Origin: Oncomelania hupensis
Taxonomy: Eukaryota > Mollusca > Gastropoda > Littorinimorpha > Pomatiopsidae
Assembly: GCA_036898135.1 (NCBI GenBank)
Contig: CM072522.1
Coordinates: 3,055,421-3,119,420 of the forward strand
DNA length: 64,000 nucleotides
Direction: 5' to 3'
In this document: piece after piece, positions 42,187 to 53,665 of the stretch
How positions within the stretch are numbered: position 1 is the first letter of the stretch
Layout of the letters: every line of letters starts with the position of its first letter
Notes under the pieces: model-generated
What the model saw: only the letters and a program-made list of their open reading frames with translations
Told to the model about the DNA's origin: nothing
Database searches by the model: none
Translations under genes and position numbers: made by a program

Positions 42187-43324
42187 AGTAAGGCATGGGC
42201 TCACCTGTTTGTTACTTTTATTTTTGAGTTTGCGGATGACTTTCCAAACCTTCGACAATTTCGCTTTCGAATTTAGCGTGGAGCAGAAACCTCTCCACGA
42301 TTCTCTTCTCTTACTTTTGAAGAGCTGTCGGCATTGGGCTCGCAAACGTTAGTGGTTTTGTTTATTTTCAGACCTTGGATGCAGATATATCATTCTTAAA
42401 GCTTTTTTACGGGCTTGCTGAAGTTTTTTACATTCATCATCAAACCAGGGTTTTTTAATTGTATACGGTTTTGATGAAGTTTGCGGGATGGACTCCTTGG
42501 CACTGTGTATAACTATGTCAGTATTGGATCTATGGAATTCGGAAATTCCCGTTTCTTAGCACGTAACTGAACCTCAGACAGGTTTGAAAACAGACTCCAG
42601 TTAGCTTGTTTCAGTTTCCACCTGCCATGAGTTTGCTCAAGGTTGTCTGAATCATGTTTTAATAAAACCGGAAAGTGGTCGCTGCCATGGAGATCTTCTA
42701 AAACTGTCCCTTTAAAATCCAAAAGTAAGGAGGGATCACATATCGATATATCAATGTGGGACAAAGAAGCGGTTCTCGAACAGGAAAACGTTGGAGCACC
42801 CCCGTTCAAAGTTACTAAATTCAACGAGTCTAAAATGTCTTCAATTATTTTCCCCTGAGAATCGCTACGATCGCTACCCCACAGGGGAGAGCGTCCATTA
42901 AAATCTCCCAACAACAAAAAAGGGGTAGGTAGCTGTTGGATCAAATTCTCAAGTTCATTTTTATTTACATTTATTGATGGGGTCAAATATATAGAACAAA
43001 CTGTGAGAGATTTAAAAAGAGATACTCTGGCTGCAACTGCTGGTAAACTTGTATTAAGTGAAATTGGGTTAAATGGGACGTTTCTATGAATAAAGAGTGA
43101 AACGCCTCTAGAAGATATACAATCTAGAGACGAATAACCAGTAATATCTATAAGCTGTTTCTCTGATAAGAGAGTTTACTGAATGGCCAACACTTCAGGT
43201 CGATGCTCTGTCAGCAGACAGCATAGCTCCTCATAATTTGCCCTTATCCCTCGGATATTCCATTGCAAAATGGCCATAAAAATGAAGTAAAAGAATGCTA
43301 ACATTTTCATCTCTAAGTGCACAA

Positions 43325-44783
43325 TTACGTCTCTTTAGCTTTGGGACCCTCGTCCATCTCTTCATGGTCCATCAACCCCCCGAAACGGTTCTCCGTTTCG
43401 AGAGGTTGATGGTGCTTGGAAGAAAGGGGTCCGGGCCTTTGATTTTTCGTCAAAGCCCTGGAACCCGAACTGCCAGCCGACTTCCTCCCCTTCTCCCCAG
43501 CACCGGATTTTATATCTTTCTTCTCTCTTTCACCCTTTCCAACCTTTCCCTCTCCTCCTCTGACGCTCCTCTGCTGAGCCACTAGAATCTTAGCGGCCTC
43601 AGCAACTACCCGGTCGCTAAAACCTGTCGCTGCTGGTGCGGCGGCCTGAGGCATAGCCTCCTTTGCAGGTGTGACGGCTTTAGACACGGCCGTCTGCGTG
43701 TTGTGGGTGACGGTTGGGGACGTGCCCGTCGGCACGTTCTCCAGTGTAATCGTTGGGGCTGGAGAACCCCCCTTTTGAGCAAACAATGTGAGCATTTTTT
43801 CTAGAGCATCCATCCGTCTGCACAATGTTTCCAAGATCTGCGTCATTTTATTCATAGCAGTGTCCATTGACGGGTGTGTGCTAGGTTCCACATGAGATGT
43901 GGAACCCGCCACAGACGCAAAGGACCTCTCTTTAAGAACCAGCCTACTTTCCAGAACTTTTTTCCTTGCATCTCCGAAGGAGCAACTCTCAGTGGCCCGC
44001 ACCTTTTGGATTTCCAGCTCCAACTGCCACTGAGGACAATTTTTGGAGCTGGAAGAATGATGCCCGGCGCAATTCACGCAGCAAATCGGATCTTTGCATT
44101 CATTTTCATGTTTGTCTTTAGCACAATCTCGACATATTTCTTTGCTTTTACAGGTTTTGCTACCGTGACCAAACCTTTGGCAACGGTAGCATCGCGACGG
44201 TGACGGTATGAAACGTGTCACCTTCACCCTAAGGTACCCCACCTTGAGTGACTCCGGCAACTTGGCCATAGCGAAGGTCACAAAAAGTGTGTTGGTGGGG
44301 ATACGTTGGGATCCTTTGGTGACGAAGACCCGCTGGACTGCTGTGACCCCCTGGCTGGAGAGCTCATCTCGGATTTCGAGTTCCGACATGTCGATCAAAT
44401 CCTGACATCGGATGACTCCCCTGGAGGAATTCAACCGTCCATGCACAGAAACTTTTATTTGTCTGTCAACAAAGACGGTCAAATTCCTCTTTAGAAGACA
44501 ATCCGATGCCCTTTTGGTTGAGCACTACACCAGGTAGGCCCCAGATCTAATTTTTTTCACATCTTTGAACCCGATTGTGCAGACGGATTGGAAGCCCTTC
44601 TGGATGACGAACGGAGACAGCTTGCCTAGTGGCATAGCCGGATCCGCCCCCTCCACAACCAAAAAACGAGGCCAGGCCCCTTCCACCCCAGATGCACAAG
44701 CTTTTTGTCTCGTATCCATGTCACTGTCCGTGTCCGTGTCTAGTCCGTCATCATGCAGTCGTTTTTTTGTTGTTGATGCCATG
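43325..44783 (-). pseudogene. I-group LINE ORF1 (CCHC nucleic-acid-binding protein), one stop
   Basis: From MASTTKKRLHDDG at 44783. The N-terminal part has FLVVEGADPAMPLGKLSPF and a KKIRSGAYLV strand; an in-frame TAG lies near 44537, after which the same frame continues through VFVDRQIKVSVHGRLNSSRG. Three zinc knuckles follow: CYRCQRFGHGSKTC, CRDCAKDKHENEC and CVNCAGHHSSSSKNC (about 44195-44035), then a predicted coiled coil near ETLCRRMDALEKMLTLF. It should bind LINE RNA and act as a chaperone. Apart from the stop it is well preserved. Confidence 0.87.
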
Positions 44784-45416
44784 TTATTATTTGTTAATTC
44801 ATCCCCACTGCTCCCCACCCACCACGGAGTCCAACAAGGGGATGCGTCCAAGCGGAAAATCCAGCAAGGGAGCGCACCAGGGCTACAGGGGGGTTATACA
44901 CCCAGACAATCCCGCACTGCCACTACGGTTTTGTTCAAGTTTGACCCATGAGCCGCAGCCTTCTAGCAGAGCTAGGGCAATACACGACCAGCCGCTTGAA
45001 TGACGCGGGCCACGCCAGCCTCCCGTCTAGGAGAAGTCCGGGCCAAAGAGGTGTGTTAGTGTGAGGGACCGCAGTCCCTCAGTGACCTCAACCTCCAGGA
45101 TCCCATTCTCCCCCGACACGGGTTGCCCTGCACGGCAAACGCAGGGGGCAAAGAGAAGGCCACAGAGATAAAGGAGGGTAGAAAAAGAAAGAATGATGGG
45201 GAAAAAGAAGACAGGAAAAGTCCGGGAAGGCAGAAGAGAGGAAGTCAAAACTGCACAGTTTAGTGGGAGAATTTACGGGTGAAGAGAATATAGGTGAAAG
45301 GACCAATAAGACAGAAACAAGACAAAAGAGAAGAAAAAGGGATAGGCAACGTTGTCACCCAGCCAGAGAGAGGCTGGGGTCCACCCCCGGCGCGCGGAGC
45401 CGAGCCCGTGGGGGCG
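44784..45416 (-). promoter_or_regulatory. 5' UTR / likely internal promoter of I-group LINE copy 1
   Basis: GC-rich leader running from the target duplication to the ORF1 ATG. It starts GCCCCCACGGGCTCGG on the minus strand. Full-length LINEs carry an internal promoter in this region; no specific motif is identified. Confidence 0.5.
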
Positions 45417-46396
45417 AATAACGAGATAATGATTTGCTAAAAAGTGCTTTTAAATAAGCAGGAGCTCTATTATTAATTATTTCATACATTAAAACGGCTT
45501 TATTGTAATTTAGGTGTGGAGCATACCAGCTATTTTTAGTTTTTAATCGGTTGTGGTAGAAGCGTTGATGATAAATAATTTTGCAGTTCTGCGTTGAATA
45601 TAAATAATGTTTTGGAACAAGGCATTACTGCAACTGTTCCATATGGTTGATGCATAATCAATGTGAGGTTTGATATGAGCATTATAAAAAAAGTTTTTTA
45701 GCATCTGCATTTATGATAGATTGAAGTTTAGGCAACATAAATAATTTTGTTGAGAGAGCTGTACAAAGACTTTCAATTTGTGAATGCCAACTGAGTTTGT
45801 TATCTATGAATATGCCTAAAAGTGTATGACTTTCAACCTCTTTGATATTTTTCCATTCAATACTAAATCAAGAGAAAGCGGAGCCCGTTGATGCTTTTAT
45901 CTAGTTGTTATTAACTTAGCTTTTGATTTAGCTGGATTCAGTGACCATATGGTTTAAACTCTATCAGTCAGCAACACTATTACGGGCACCTTGTAGAGAT
46001 TGCTGAATTTCAGCTATGTTACTGCCATGATTTTGTAATGTATCGTCAGCGAACCTGTGACGCTCAACAAAATTATCTGAGAGATACAAAGATAATATAA
46101 ATACAAAATAAAACAGGACCTAAAACAGATCCTTGAGAAACCCAATGCTTGATATTGCCTACAAAGGAGTGTGTACCATGGCGATGTACAAACTGCATCC
46201 GTTGACTAAGATATGAATTAAAAAAATTCCAAGGAAACAGAAACATTGAGATACAGTTGAAGCTTTTGGAGCAGCATGTAGTGATTAACGAGATCAAACG
46301 CTTTGGAAAGATCCAGAAAAACATCTGAGGCTGTGGCTGAATATTTGAACTCAAACCAAATGCATTCAATATTGACGTGTTCAAAGTCTTGCCTTC

Positions 46397-48990
46397 TACA
46401 TTACATGGTTATTGCTTTAGGTCCAGCGGACTCTTCCGAGGAAAATCAGGACCAGAGAGGCGTTATCTTAAAATATTATAAAATGGATCAAATCTTAAAA
46501 AACAAGCCAGTTACTCTTAAATATTCAAACAAACTTTCACACGAAAACCTCTTGAAAAATCTTTAAATCTGATGTATTAAAAATATGTTCTCTTGCTTCA
46601 AGCAAATCACTAAAATCAATCTTACCAATACAATCCAACCAACACAAAACACGACCACATGATTTATATGCGATAAAACAAACCAACATCATGTAAAAAT
46701 TGAAACAGTTGTTGACCATTGCATACTTTAAAAATCTCTTTGAAAGGTATTGAACCAAAATATGTTTCTCTTGCATCAAACAGATCAGCACATTCAGACA
46801 TGAAATGGCGAACGGAAAAGGATTTGTCACATGCAAAGCACCATGGTGGTTCTCCTCCTTTTAAAAGGAAACTGGGTGACATAAGTATGCCCAATATGAA
46901 GGTGAGACAAAACTTTCTTCTTTTGCGAGTGGATGCAAAGTTAGGCAAAGAAGCTGACAAATCGGGAAGAATGTGAAATATTGTGTTATTGATATGGTTA
47001 GACCATTCAGTCTGCCACAGCCTTTTACAATAAGATCCAGTCATACAACGCATGTCAGAGTAAGGAACAAACTGGAAAATCTCTTAAGGGAAATCGAGAT
47101 GCAGAGCTTCTTTAGCCGCTTTATCCACTGCAATATTGCCGTGGATGCCCATGTGTCCAGGTACCCACATAAAAACTATCTTTTTACCCTCAGAAACAAG
47201 TTGTGTATGGAGGTCATGGATCTCTGCCAGAAAAGGGTGTGGTATCATTCTCGTGGAAAGAGCCTTGAGTGCTGACAGTGAATCAGACATGATTAAAAAC
47301 GATGTTCTTTTGGAGCACCCTGTTTTAAATAAAGTTGGTATAGACGGTTTCAGATTTATTGTTTTTTAGGAACGCGGACAATTGCCAGTTAATGTTTGGG
47401 GTACGTAATTTCCATGGAGGAGCTTCAGTCCGAAGCTCATCATCGTTGATGGAAGCAACATCGATGCCTGCTTTATTCAAATGAGCCTGCATTCTGATGC
47501 CAAACGGAGGAATTGCGTTAGGTTTGGCTTCAAATTTCTGCACCAAATCTGGGTTGAGAACACAGTCATAAGCGGGGTTAATGGGATCAGTTTTTAATTT
47601 TAAATAGTAATTCAATGACACTTTGGCTTTCACAAGGGGAGATGCGAAACGCACCCAAAGCAATGCGTAGTGCCTGATGAGCAACTGGATCTAACATTTT
47701 AAGATAAGACCTTCTAGCAGAACCATAAACAATGCAACCATACTCTAACTTGGATCTAATTAAAGAATGGTATAACAGCAATAAAGTTTTCTTGTCAGCT
47801 CCCCAGTCTGTAACATTGATAACCTTAAGCAAATTGCAGGCCTGTTGACATTTAGTTTTTAAATCTTTCAGATGAGGAAGGTAGGATAACCTTTGATAAA
47901 AAAATAACACCCAAAAATTTGACTTTTTGGACCGTCTTTAGTGGAGTTTTATTGAGAGTAATATTAGGATCTTGAATAATTCCCCGGTGCTTGGAAAAGT
48001 GAATACATTTGGCTTTTGCTTCAGAAAATTTGAAACCAATTTGTAATACCCAGTCTTCAACGGCATTGACACATAACTGTAACTGACATTATGCAGATGC
48101 CAAGGTTTTACCTTTGGCTACTAATGCAAAATCATGAACAAACAAAGAATTGTCAATTCCCCGTTTCACTGAACGAACAATATTATTTATTTTAATATTA
48201 AACAGCAAGGGAGACAAGATGCTACTCTGAAGGCACTCCCATCTCCTGTTCCCTCATATCTGATAAAGATCCTCCAAACTTAACCTGAAACATTCTGTCC
48301 GTTATGAAATTGGATATAAACAGATGTAAATGTCCCTTCAATCCCATTTCTTGCAAATCTGAAAGAATGCCATATTTTCATGTGGTATCGTACGCTTTTT
48401 CCAAATCAAACATGATGGCAACGGCATGTTCACCCTGGACGAACGCATTACGGATAAAAGTTTCCAGTCGCACCAGGTGATCAACAGTACTTCGACCACT
48501 TCGAAAGCCACACTGAGTGTTGGATAATATATTATTTGTTTCGAGATACCACAGTAAACGAGAATAAACCATTCTTTCCAACATCTTGCATAAGCAGGAC
48601 GTTAAGGCTATTGATCTGTAGTTTGTTGGATTAGTATGGTCTTTGCCAGGTTTAGGAATGGGTACAATAATGGCATTTCTCCAAGATGGAGGAAAGGCGC
48701 CAGTGATCCAGATCTGATTGAAGATGTCCAGCAGTTGAGACCGTGAGTACCTTGTTAAATGTCGTAGAAATTGATAATGCACATCATCCGGTCCAACTGC
48801 TGAATCTGCACTCAATTAATGAGAACAAAATGTTGAAATCTTCAGAATTATGATAGGTAAAATTTAACCATTGTGTTTCTTTTCGTGTTTTAATAGTTTG
48901 AAAAGAAACAGTAGTTTTCAGAGGAAGATTTTGCAGCAAAAGAAGAGGCCAAAAGATCAACTACCAGTTGTTGTTTTTTTAATCTCTTTT
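46397..48990 (-). pseudogene. I-group LINE copy 2 (RT, RNase H, C-terminal finger)
   Basis: Minus strand. RT starts near 48815 (SADSAVGPDDVHYQFLRHL) with IPKPGKDHTNPTNYRSIALT, GFRSGRSTVDHL and intact motif A IMFDLEKAYDTT, followed by TGA in place of Trp near 48378. Frameshifts follow in the palm. RNase H is present: MSDSLSALKAL (about 47290-47258) and FMWVPGHMGIHGN (about 47175-47135). The C-terminal finger CFACDKSFSVRHFMSEC lies at about 46833-46783. The 3' end ACATGGTTATTGC matches that of copy 1. The 5' part is missing; RTE-like copy D abuts it at 48994. Confidence 0.87.
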
Positions 48991-48993
48991 TTG

Positions 48994-51775
48994 CCCAAGA
49001 CACACTACATGATAACACTATCCACTAATTCCATACCGGATCGGTCGTCGTCCGGCTTAAGGACCGCGCCTTCCGTTGGCCACCAGGACGTAGGTGTTAA
49101 GTATGCTAATTATGGACAACTTAGCAAGATCCGCACGATAAACAACATCGTCATAGGAACCTGGAATGTCAGGACTCTAACTGCAGAAGGAAAATTAGAA
49201 GAACTGGCCCACGAGTTGGACCACTATCGATGGAACGTTCTAGGCATCAGCGAACTGCGCTGGAAAGGCATAGGTGAAACAACGACCGACAAAGGCCACA
49301 AGCTCTATTTCAGCGGTAGAGATAACAGGCACGAACACGGCGTTGGATTCTTAGTCCACAAGAACATTCTAGCGACTGTCATGGGTTGCCGCCCAGTCTC
49401 CAGTGAACTCATTACCATCCGCCTGAGAGCAGCCCCTTTCAACATCACCATCATCCAGGCCTATTCACCAACATCAAACTATGACGACAGCGAAGTGGAG
49501 GATTTTTATGAAAATCTACAGGCGGTCCTTGACCAAGTGCCGGCGGGGAGCATCTCAACCAAATAGACTACATCATGGTCAAGAAACGCTTCAGATCAAG
49601 CATCAGCATTGGCAGGACACGCACTTTTCCAGGAGCAGACATCGGAAATGACCACGATCTCGTGATGATGTCTTTCCGGCTCCACTTGAAGAGAGTAAAT
49701 ACAGCAAAGTGCACTAGACTGAAATTCGACCTGGATAAACTGCAAGACCCGGAGGTGGCAGAAATATTTCAGGCCACAATTGGAGGAAAATTTGCACCAC
49801 TGCTCATTTTGGGGGCTGGTGAAGTAGATGTCAACACCATGACCACCACATTCAACTCAGCTGTGACAGATGCCGCCACTGAGATCCTTGGCAAGCACCG
49901 ACCAAAGAAGAAGCCGTGGATCACACCTGACCATTTGGATCTGTGTGATAAACAAAGAGAGATTTAAAAAAAAAAAAAAAACTCACAGGGAGCTGATGTC
50001 TACCGAAAAATCAACAATGACATCCGAAAAGGCATGCGCACAGCAAAGGAGAACTGGATAGAAGATCAATGCCAGGAAATAGAGAACAGTCTGAACAAGA
50101 ACAACAGCAAGAAGGCCTACCAGACTGTGAAGCGGCTGACAAGTGTTAAACAGCCCAAAGTCTCCACGATCCAAAGCAACTCTGGCATATGCCTTACAGA
50201 AGAACAAGAAGTCTTGGACAGATGGACAGAGTACTGCTCTGACCTTTACAACCATACACCAAATGGAGACCCATCAGTTCTAGCATGTCCCGAGAACAGA
50301 GAAGAAGAAGAAATCATCCCAATTCTCCGAGAAGAAGTTGAGGCAGCAGTGCAATCGCTAAAGAAAGGGAAGTCAGCGGGAGTGGACAACATACCCGCGG
50401 AACTGCTACAAGCAGGAGGAGAAGCGATGATTGATGCCCTCACCATTATCTGTAACAAGATCTGGCAGAGTGGGGACGGACCTACGCCATGGACCCAGTC
50501 GCTTGTCATCACTCTTCCCAAAAAAGGTAACATTCAGGAGTGTGAAAATTACCGCACCATCAGCCTCATCAGCCATCCCAGCAAGGTCCTCCTGAAAATA
50601 ATACTCAACAGGTTGAAACCCCAAGCTGAACAAATCATAGCTGAAGAACAAGCAGGATTCAGGGCAGGGCGAAGTACCACTGAACAGATTGTCAACCTCA
50701 GAATAATCTGTGAGAAATACCTACAGCACCAACAACATCTATATCATGTGTTCATAGACTTCAAGAAGGCGTTTGACCGAGTCTGGCATGCAGCTCTATG
50801 AGCAACAATGAAAGTGTACAACATCAGCCCCAAAATTATTGAAGTCATCAAAAGCCTGTATGACAAGGCTACCAGTGCAGTCCTCCACAACAGCGCCATT
50901 TGGAACTGGTTCAGAACAACAATCGGTGTGCGTCAAGGATGCCTACTCTCTCCAAAACTCTTCAACATCTTCCTAGAGCGCATCATGTCAGATGCTCTTG
51001 CAGATCATGAAGGCACAGTCAGCATAGGTGGGTAGAGCAATCTCCAATCTTCGTTTTGCGGATGACATTGATGGATTGGCTGGAGAGGAACAAGAACTTG
51101 AACAGCTGGTACAGAGGCTTGACACGGACATCAAAGGCCAATCCCTTAACACAGTGCATAACTTCAAATATTTCGGAGCCATTGTATCAGACAATGGGTC
51201 CCGACAGGAAGTCCTCTCCAGGATCGCACAAACAACTGCTGCCCTGACAAGGTTGAAGCCCATTTGGAAAGGACCATCAACCTACATTCCAAAGTAAGAC
51301 TGCTGCGCTCCCTTGTCATCTCCATCTTCTTATATGCTTGCGAAGCATGGACCCTCACAGCTGATCTCCAACGAAGAATACAAAGCATGAAGATGAGGTA
51401 CTACAGAAGACTTCTGGGCATTTCCTATACCCAACACATCACCAACGACGAAGTCCGACAGACCATCACACAAGCCATTGGACAACACGATGACCTGCTC
51501 ACAGTGGTGAGGAAACGGAAACTCCGATGGTATGGCCACGTCACCAGATCATCAGGCCTTGCAAAGACTATTCTGCAAGGCACAGTGCAAGGAGTTAGAA
51601 GAAGAGGGAGACCGAAAAAGAGGTGGGAGGTCAACATTCGAGAATGGACTGGTTTGACACTGAGCGAAGCCATCAGGGCTGCTGAGGACAGAAAAAGATG
51701 GAGTATGCTGGTTAAACGATCATCTGTGGTGCCCCTATGACCTCCGGGTTACGGGACAGGATAGGATAGGATAGG
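48994..51775 (+). mobile_element. RTE-like LINE copy D
   Basis: Starts at GCCCAAGACACACTACATGA inside the 5' UTR, so it is slightly 5'-truncated, and ends in GGATAGGATAGGATAGGG. Its frame is the longest of the RTE-like copies. Confidence 0.88.
49105..51740 (+). pseudogene. RTE-like ORF2 (endonuclease-RT), multiply broken
   Basis: Endonuclease start NNIVIGTWNVRTLTAEGKLE (about 49144), VLGISELRWKGIGETTTDKG and TIIQAYSPTSNYDD. About 200 bp are missing near 49542, removing the GDWNAKVG catalytic segment seen in copy B; the frame then shifts. RT (50034-50801): KGKSAGVDNIPAELLQ, VITLPKKGN, EEQAGFRAGRSTTEQIVNL, VFIDFKKAFDRVWHAAL, then TGA for Trp at 50799-50801. GVRQGCLLSPKLFNI at about 50928; frameshift near 51033; RFADDIDGLAGE at about 51052; an in-frame deletion of roughly 80 bp after RLDT near 51126. 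The C-terminal region from 51264 ends GRPKKRWEVNIREWTGLTLS near 51660. Confidence 0.88.
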
Positions 51776-51783
51776 GACCGTAC

Positions 51784-52428
51784 ATTTCATTATTTAGGGG
51801 ATTCGAAAGTACATGTCGTAGGCCTATTACTATGAGGTTATGTGGTAGTGATAAAGAAAATTGCAAAGTCATGAGTTTACGCTGTTTTGCGATTTAAAAT
51901 GAGGCAACTGCTTTATTTTACTTTATTTTGTATTTGTTCACAACAGTATTGGTATACTAAACTGCAACGGTAACGGCTCCGGAAAAATGGGATTCATAAT
52001 TATTTCTGCTTTGGCGTCATTGCCTTCAGCGTACTTCTGCCATGTGTCTTGTCAGTCCGACTTGCAAATCCCATGTAGTTTGGAATAAGCTGAAACTTTC
52101 TGTTTGAAATTAAAACATAATTCTCCCAAAAGAACAAACGGAAACACAGTCTCAACACAGTTTTGGAGTAAATAAATACAAAAAGAAAGCTTTTTATCTA
52201 AAAAACTGAACACTCCCGCACCAAACTGACCTTGACCTTTCATTTGTGTTCGGGAGGTTACAGACGTTCTAATTTGGACTAGTGTGGAGCGATTTATTCT
52301 GAAAAATAAGTAATTAACACAAAGTTTGGATACACAATCTTTGGAAAGACCTTGCATTTAATTACAGAAATCAGTCAAATTATAAAAACCAAGTTTTCAA
52401 GCGATTCCTGGAATCCCCTAAATAATGA
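51784..52428. mobile_element. Candidate non-autonomous DNA element with 19-bp inverted ends
   Basis: The word TTCATTATTTAGGGGATTC begins at 51784 and its reverse complement (allowing one edge base) ends near 52428; at least 17 bp match perfectly. Between them are about 600 bp with no coding family. Target duplications are not clear. The class is unknown. Confidence 0.55.
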
Positions 52429-52725
52429 AGAATTCCATAACAAATGCATTGTTTATGTAAATAATGCATTATTTAGCACAGCTTCTAAATAATATTTTAT
52501 TTAGCAAATTCTGCTAAATAATGCCTTATATAGGTAAACAAATCATTATTTAGAAACATTTTAAATAAAACATTATTTAACACAGTCTGCTAAATAATGA
52601 TTTATATAGGTAAATAATTGTGTATTTAGAACAATGCCTTATTTACCTTTATCATGATTTATTTATGCAAACAATTGTTTAGATAAATAATAAGTTATTT
52701 ATGAAAAAAATATATTATTTAGAGA
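52428..52725. repeat. AT-rich array of CTAAATAAT/ATTATTTAG hairpin units
   Basis: Pairs of ATTATTTAG and CTAAATAAT repeat throughout. A 76-bp period is visible between CTGCTAAATAATGCC at 52511 and CTGCTAAATAATGA at 52587, each followed by a TTATATAGGTAAA-type word. The array resumes after the RTE fragment at about 53150-53215. Confidence 0.8.
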
Positions 52726-53066
52726 TCCTATCCTATCGTATCCTATCCAGTAACTCGGTGGGTCGTTGGGGCACCACAGATGATCGTTTAACCAGCGTAC
52801 TCCATCTTTCTCTGTCCTCAGCAACCCTGATGGCTTCGCTCAATGTCAAGCCAGTCCATTCTCGAATGTTGTCCTCCCACCTCTTTTTCGGTCTCCCTCT
52901 TCTTCTACCCCCTTGCACTGTGCCTTTCAGGATGGTCTTTGCAAGGCCTTACGCTCTCGTGACGTGACCATAGCATCGGAGTTTCCGTTTTTTCACCACT
53001 GTGAGCAGGTCATCGTGTTGTCCAATGGCTTGTGTTATGGTCTGTCGGACTTCTCTTTTTTTTTTT
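52726..53066 (-). pseudogene. RTE-like LINE fragment (C-terminus and tail), minus
   Basis: TCCTATCCTATCGTATCC tail then the reverse complement of the ORF2 C-terminus: EWTGLTLSEAIRVAEDRERW and GRPKKRWEDN. Inserted in the AT-rich array. Confidence 0.9.
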
Positions 53067-53280
53067 TTAATCAGTTTATAGTCCCCTCTCTTCCCGATGA
53101 GGATTTTCAGAGAGGAGACTATTGCCTCCTGACTTCTCATTTATTTCGTGAAATCTTACATTATTTGTAAACAAGTTATTATTTAGAAAATATGCTTCTA
53201 ACTAAAGATTATTTACCTGAATGTGGTCAAAAAACACCGGAAAAAATCGCAAATAAATATTTTACAAAGGGAATGCCATA

Positions 53281-53400
53281 AAAATGTGCAATAAAATACT
53301 TGAAGATGTTCAATTTTATAAGCTACTTGGTGTAACTTTACACAATAATTTGTCATGGATGCAACATATTTTAAATATTAGCAGCTCAGTTGACAGTGAG
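53281..53400 (+). pseudogene. LINE RT thumb fragment
   Basis: The translation near 53305-53375 reads FYKLLGVTLHNNLSW, the YKxLGVxxDxxLxW motif of L2/CR1/jockey-type ORF2. Too short to classify. Confidence 0.6.
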
Positions 53401-53401
53401 C

Positions 53402-53665
53402 TGGCGTTGGCAAAGGTCGCGGGTTCGAAACCCGCGTGGGACGAACTTATGTGACTTAGGGTACGAGACTTCGGGGGTTTTCTCAGGGTACTCCGGTTTC
53501 TTCCCTCTCTTCAGTAATGATAATGGAGGAGTCAATCTAAAATGTCAAAAATATAAAAATTGATTTCTACTGCGACTTCTGTAATAGCGATTTCTTCAGA
53601 TCGCCGCGCTTTGAGTACGATTTAAGGAAAAGCACATGATAGCATCCTATATTATTAGTAAAGTA
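53402..53665 (+). mobile_element. tRNA(Arg-like)-headed SINE, copy 2 (5'-truncated)
   Basis: Retains the B-box arm GGTCGCGGGTTCGAAACCCG and the GGGACGAACTTATGTGACTT junction, the GTACTCCGGTTTCTTCCC central word, and the body and ATTATTAG end of the 13443 copy. The A-box part is missing. Confidence 0.87.

Larger units (their letters stand above)
39560..43277 (-). pseudogene. I-group LINE ORF2, endonuclease-RT (broken)
   Basis: Begins MAILQWNIRGIRANYEEL at 43277, a typical endonuclease start. Endonuclease: LLLGDFNGRSPLWGS (about 42919-42875), SHIDISICDPSL, GSDHFPVLL (about 42690-42665). Linker: KPWFDDECKKL. RT (41368-40319): VGPDDVHYQFL, IPKPGKDHTNQTNYRPIALT, GFRSGRSTVDHL, motif A changed to FELKKAYETTW where copy 2 keeps FDLEKAYDTT, GVPQGSIWSPLLFN, LFVDDFALVA (VDD motif). 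C-terminus: PPWCFACDKSFSVRHFMSEC (C-X2-C-X7-H-X4-C). Lesions: TAA near 43177, frameshift near 42515, transposon insertion, RNase H deletion, and loss of the catalytic Asp in motif A. Confidence 0.87.
39513..45416 (-). mobile_element. I-group (Nimb/I-like) LINE copy 1, near full length
   Basis: A 14-bp target duplication with one mismatch flanks it: AATAACGAGATTAT (39499-39512) and AATAACGAGATAAT (45417-45430). On the minus strand the order is GC-rich 5' UTR (45416 to about 44784), ORF1 with three CCHC knuckles, ORF2 with endonuclease, RT and a terminal Cys/His finger, then a short 3' UTR. An 812-bp hAT-like transposon sits inside ORF2. The RNase H domain present in copy 2 has been deleted here (junction near 40098). 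Confidence 0.88.
38998..46396 (-). mobile_element. L2/CR1-like LINE split by an I-group LINE
   Basis: On the minus strand the older LINE is 46396-45431 then 39498-38998. The first piece encodes RT: FLDLSKAFDLVNH (motif A, about 46307-46270), NSYLSQRMQFV, SQGSVLGPVLFCIYI (motif B, about 46145-46095), a diverged FADD region near 46060, and AVLMYEIINNRAPAYLK near 45490. The second piece encodes a SYSGPSVWNSLLE motif (about 39437-39400), the usual C-terminal signature of L2/CR1-type ORF2, and a tail of GACTTC-type repeats near 39000. Many stops. The split point carries the target duplication of the inserted LINE. Confidence 0.78.

Noticed and set aside
52428..52725. CRISPR-like array or bacterial repeat
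   Set aside because: The repeats are variable AT-rich hairpin words without regular spacers.
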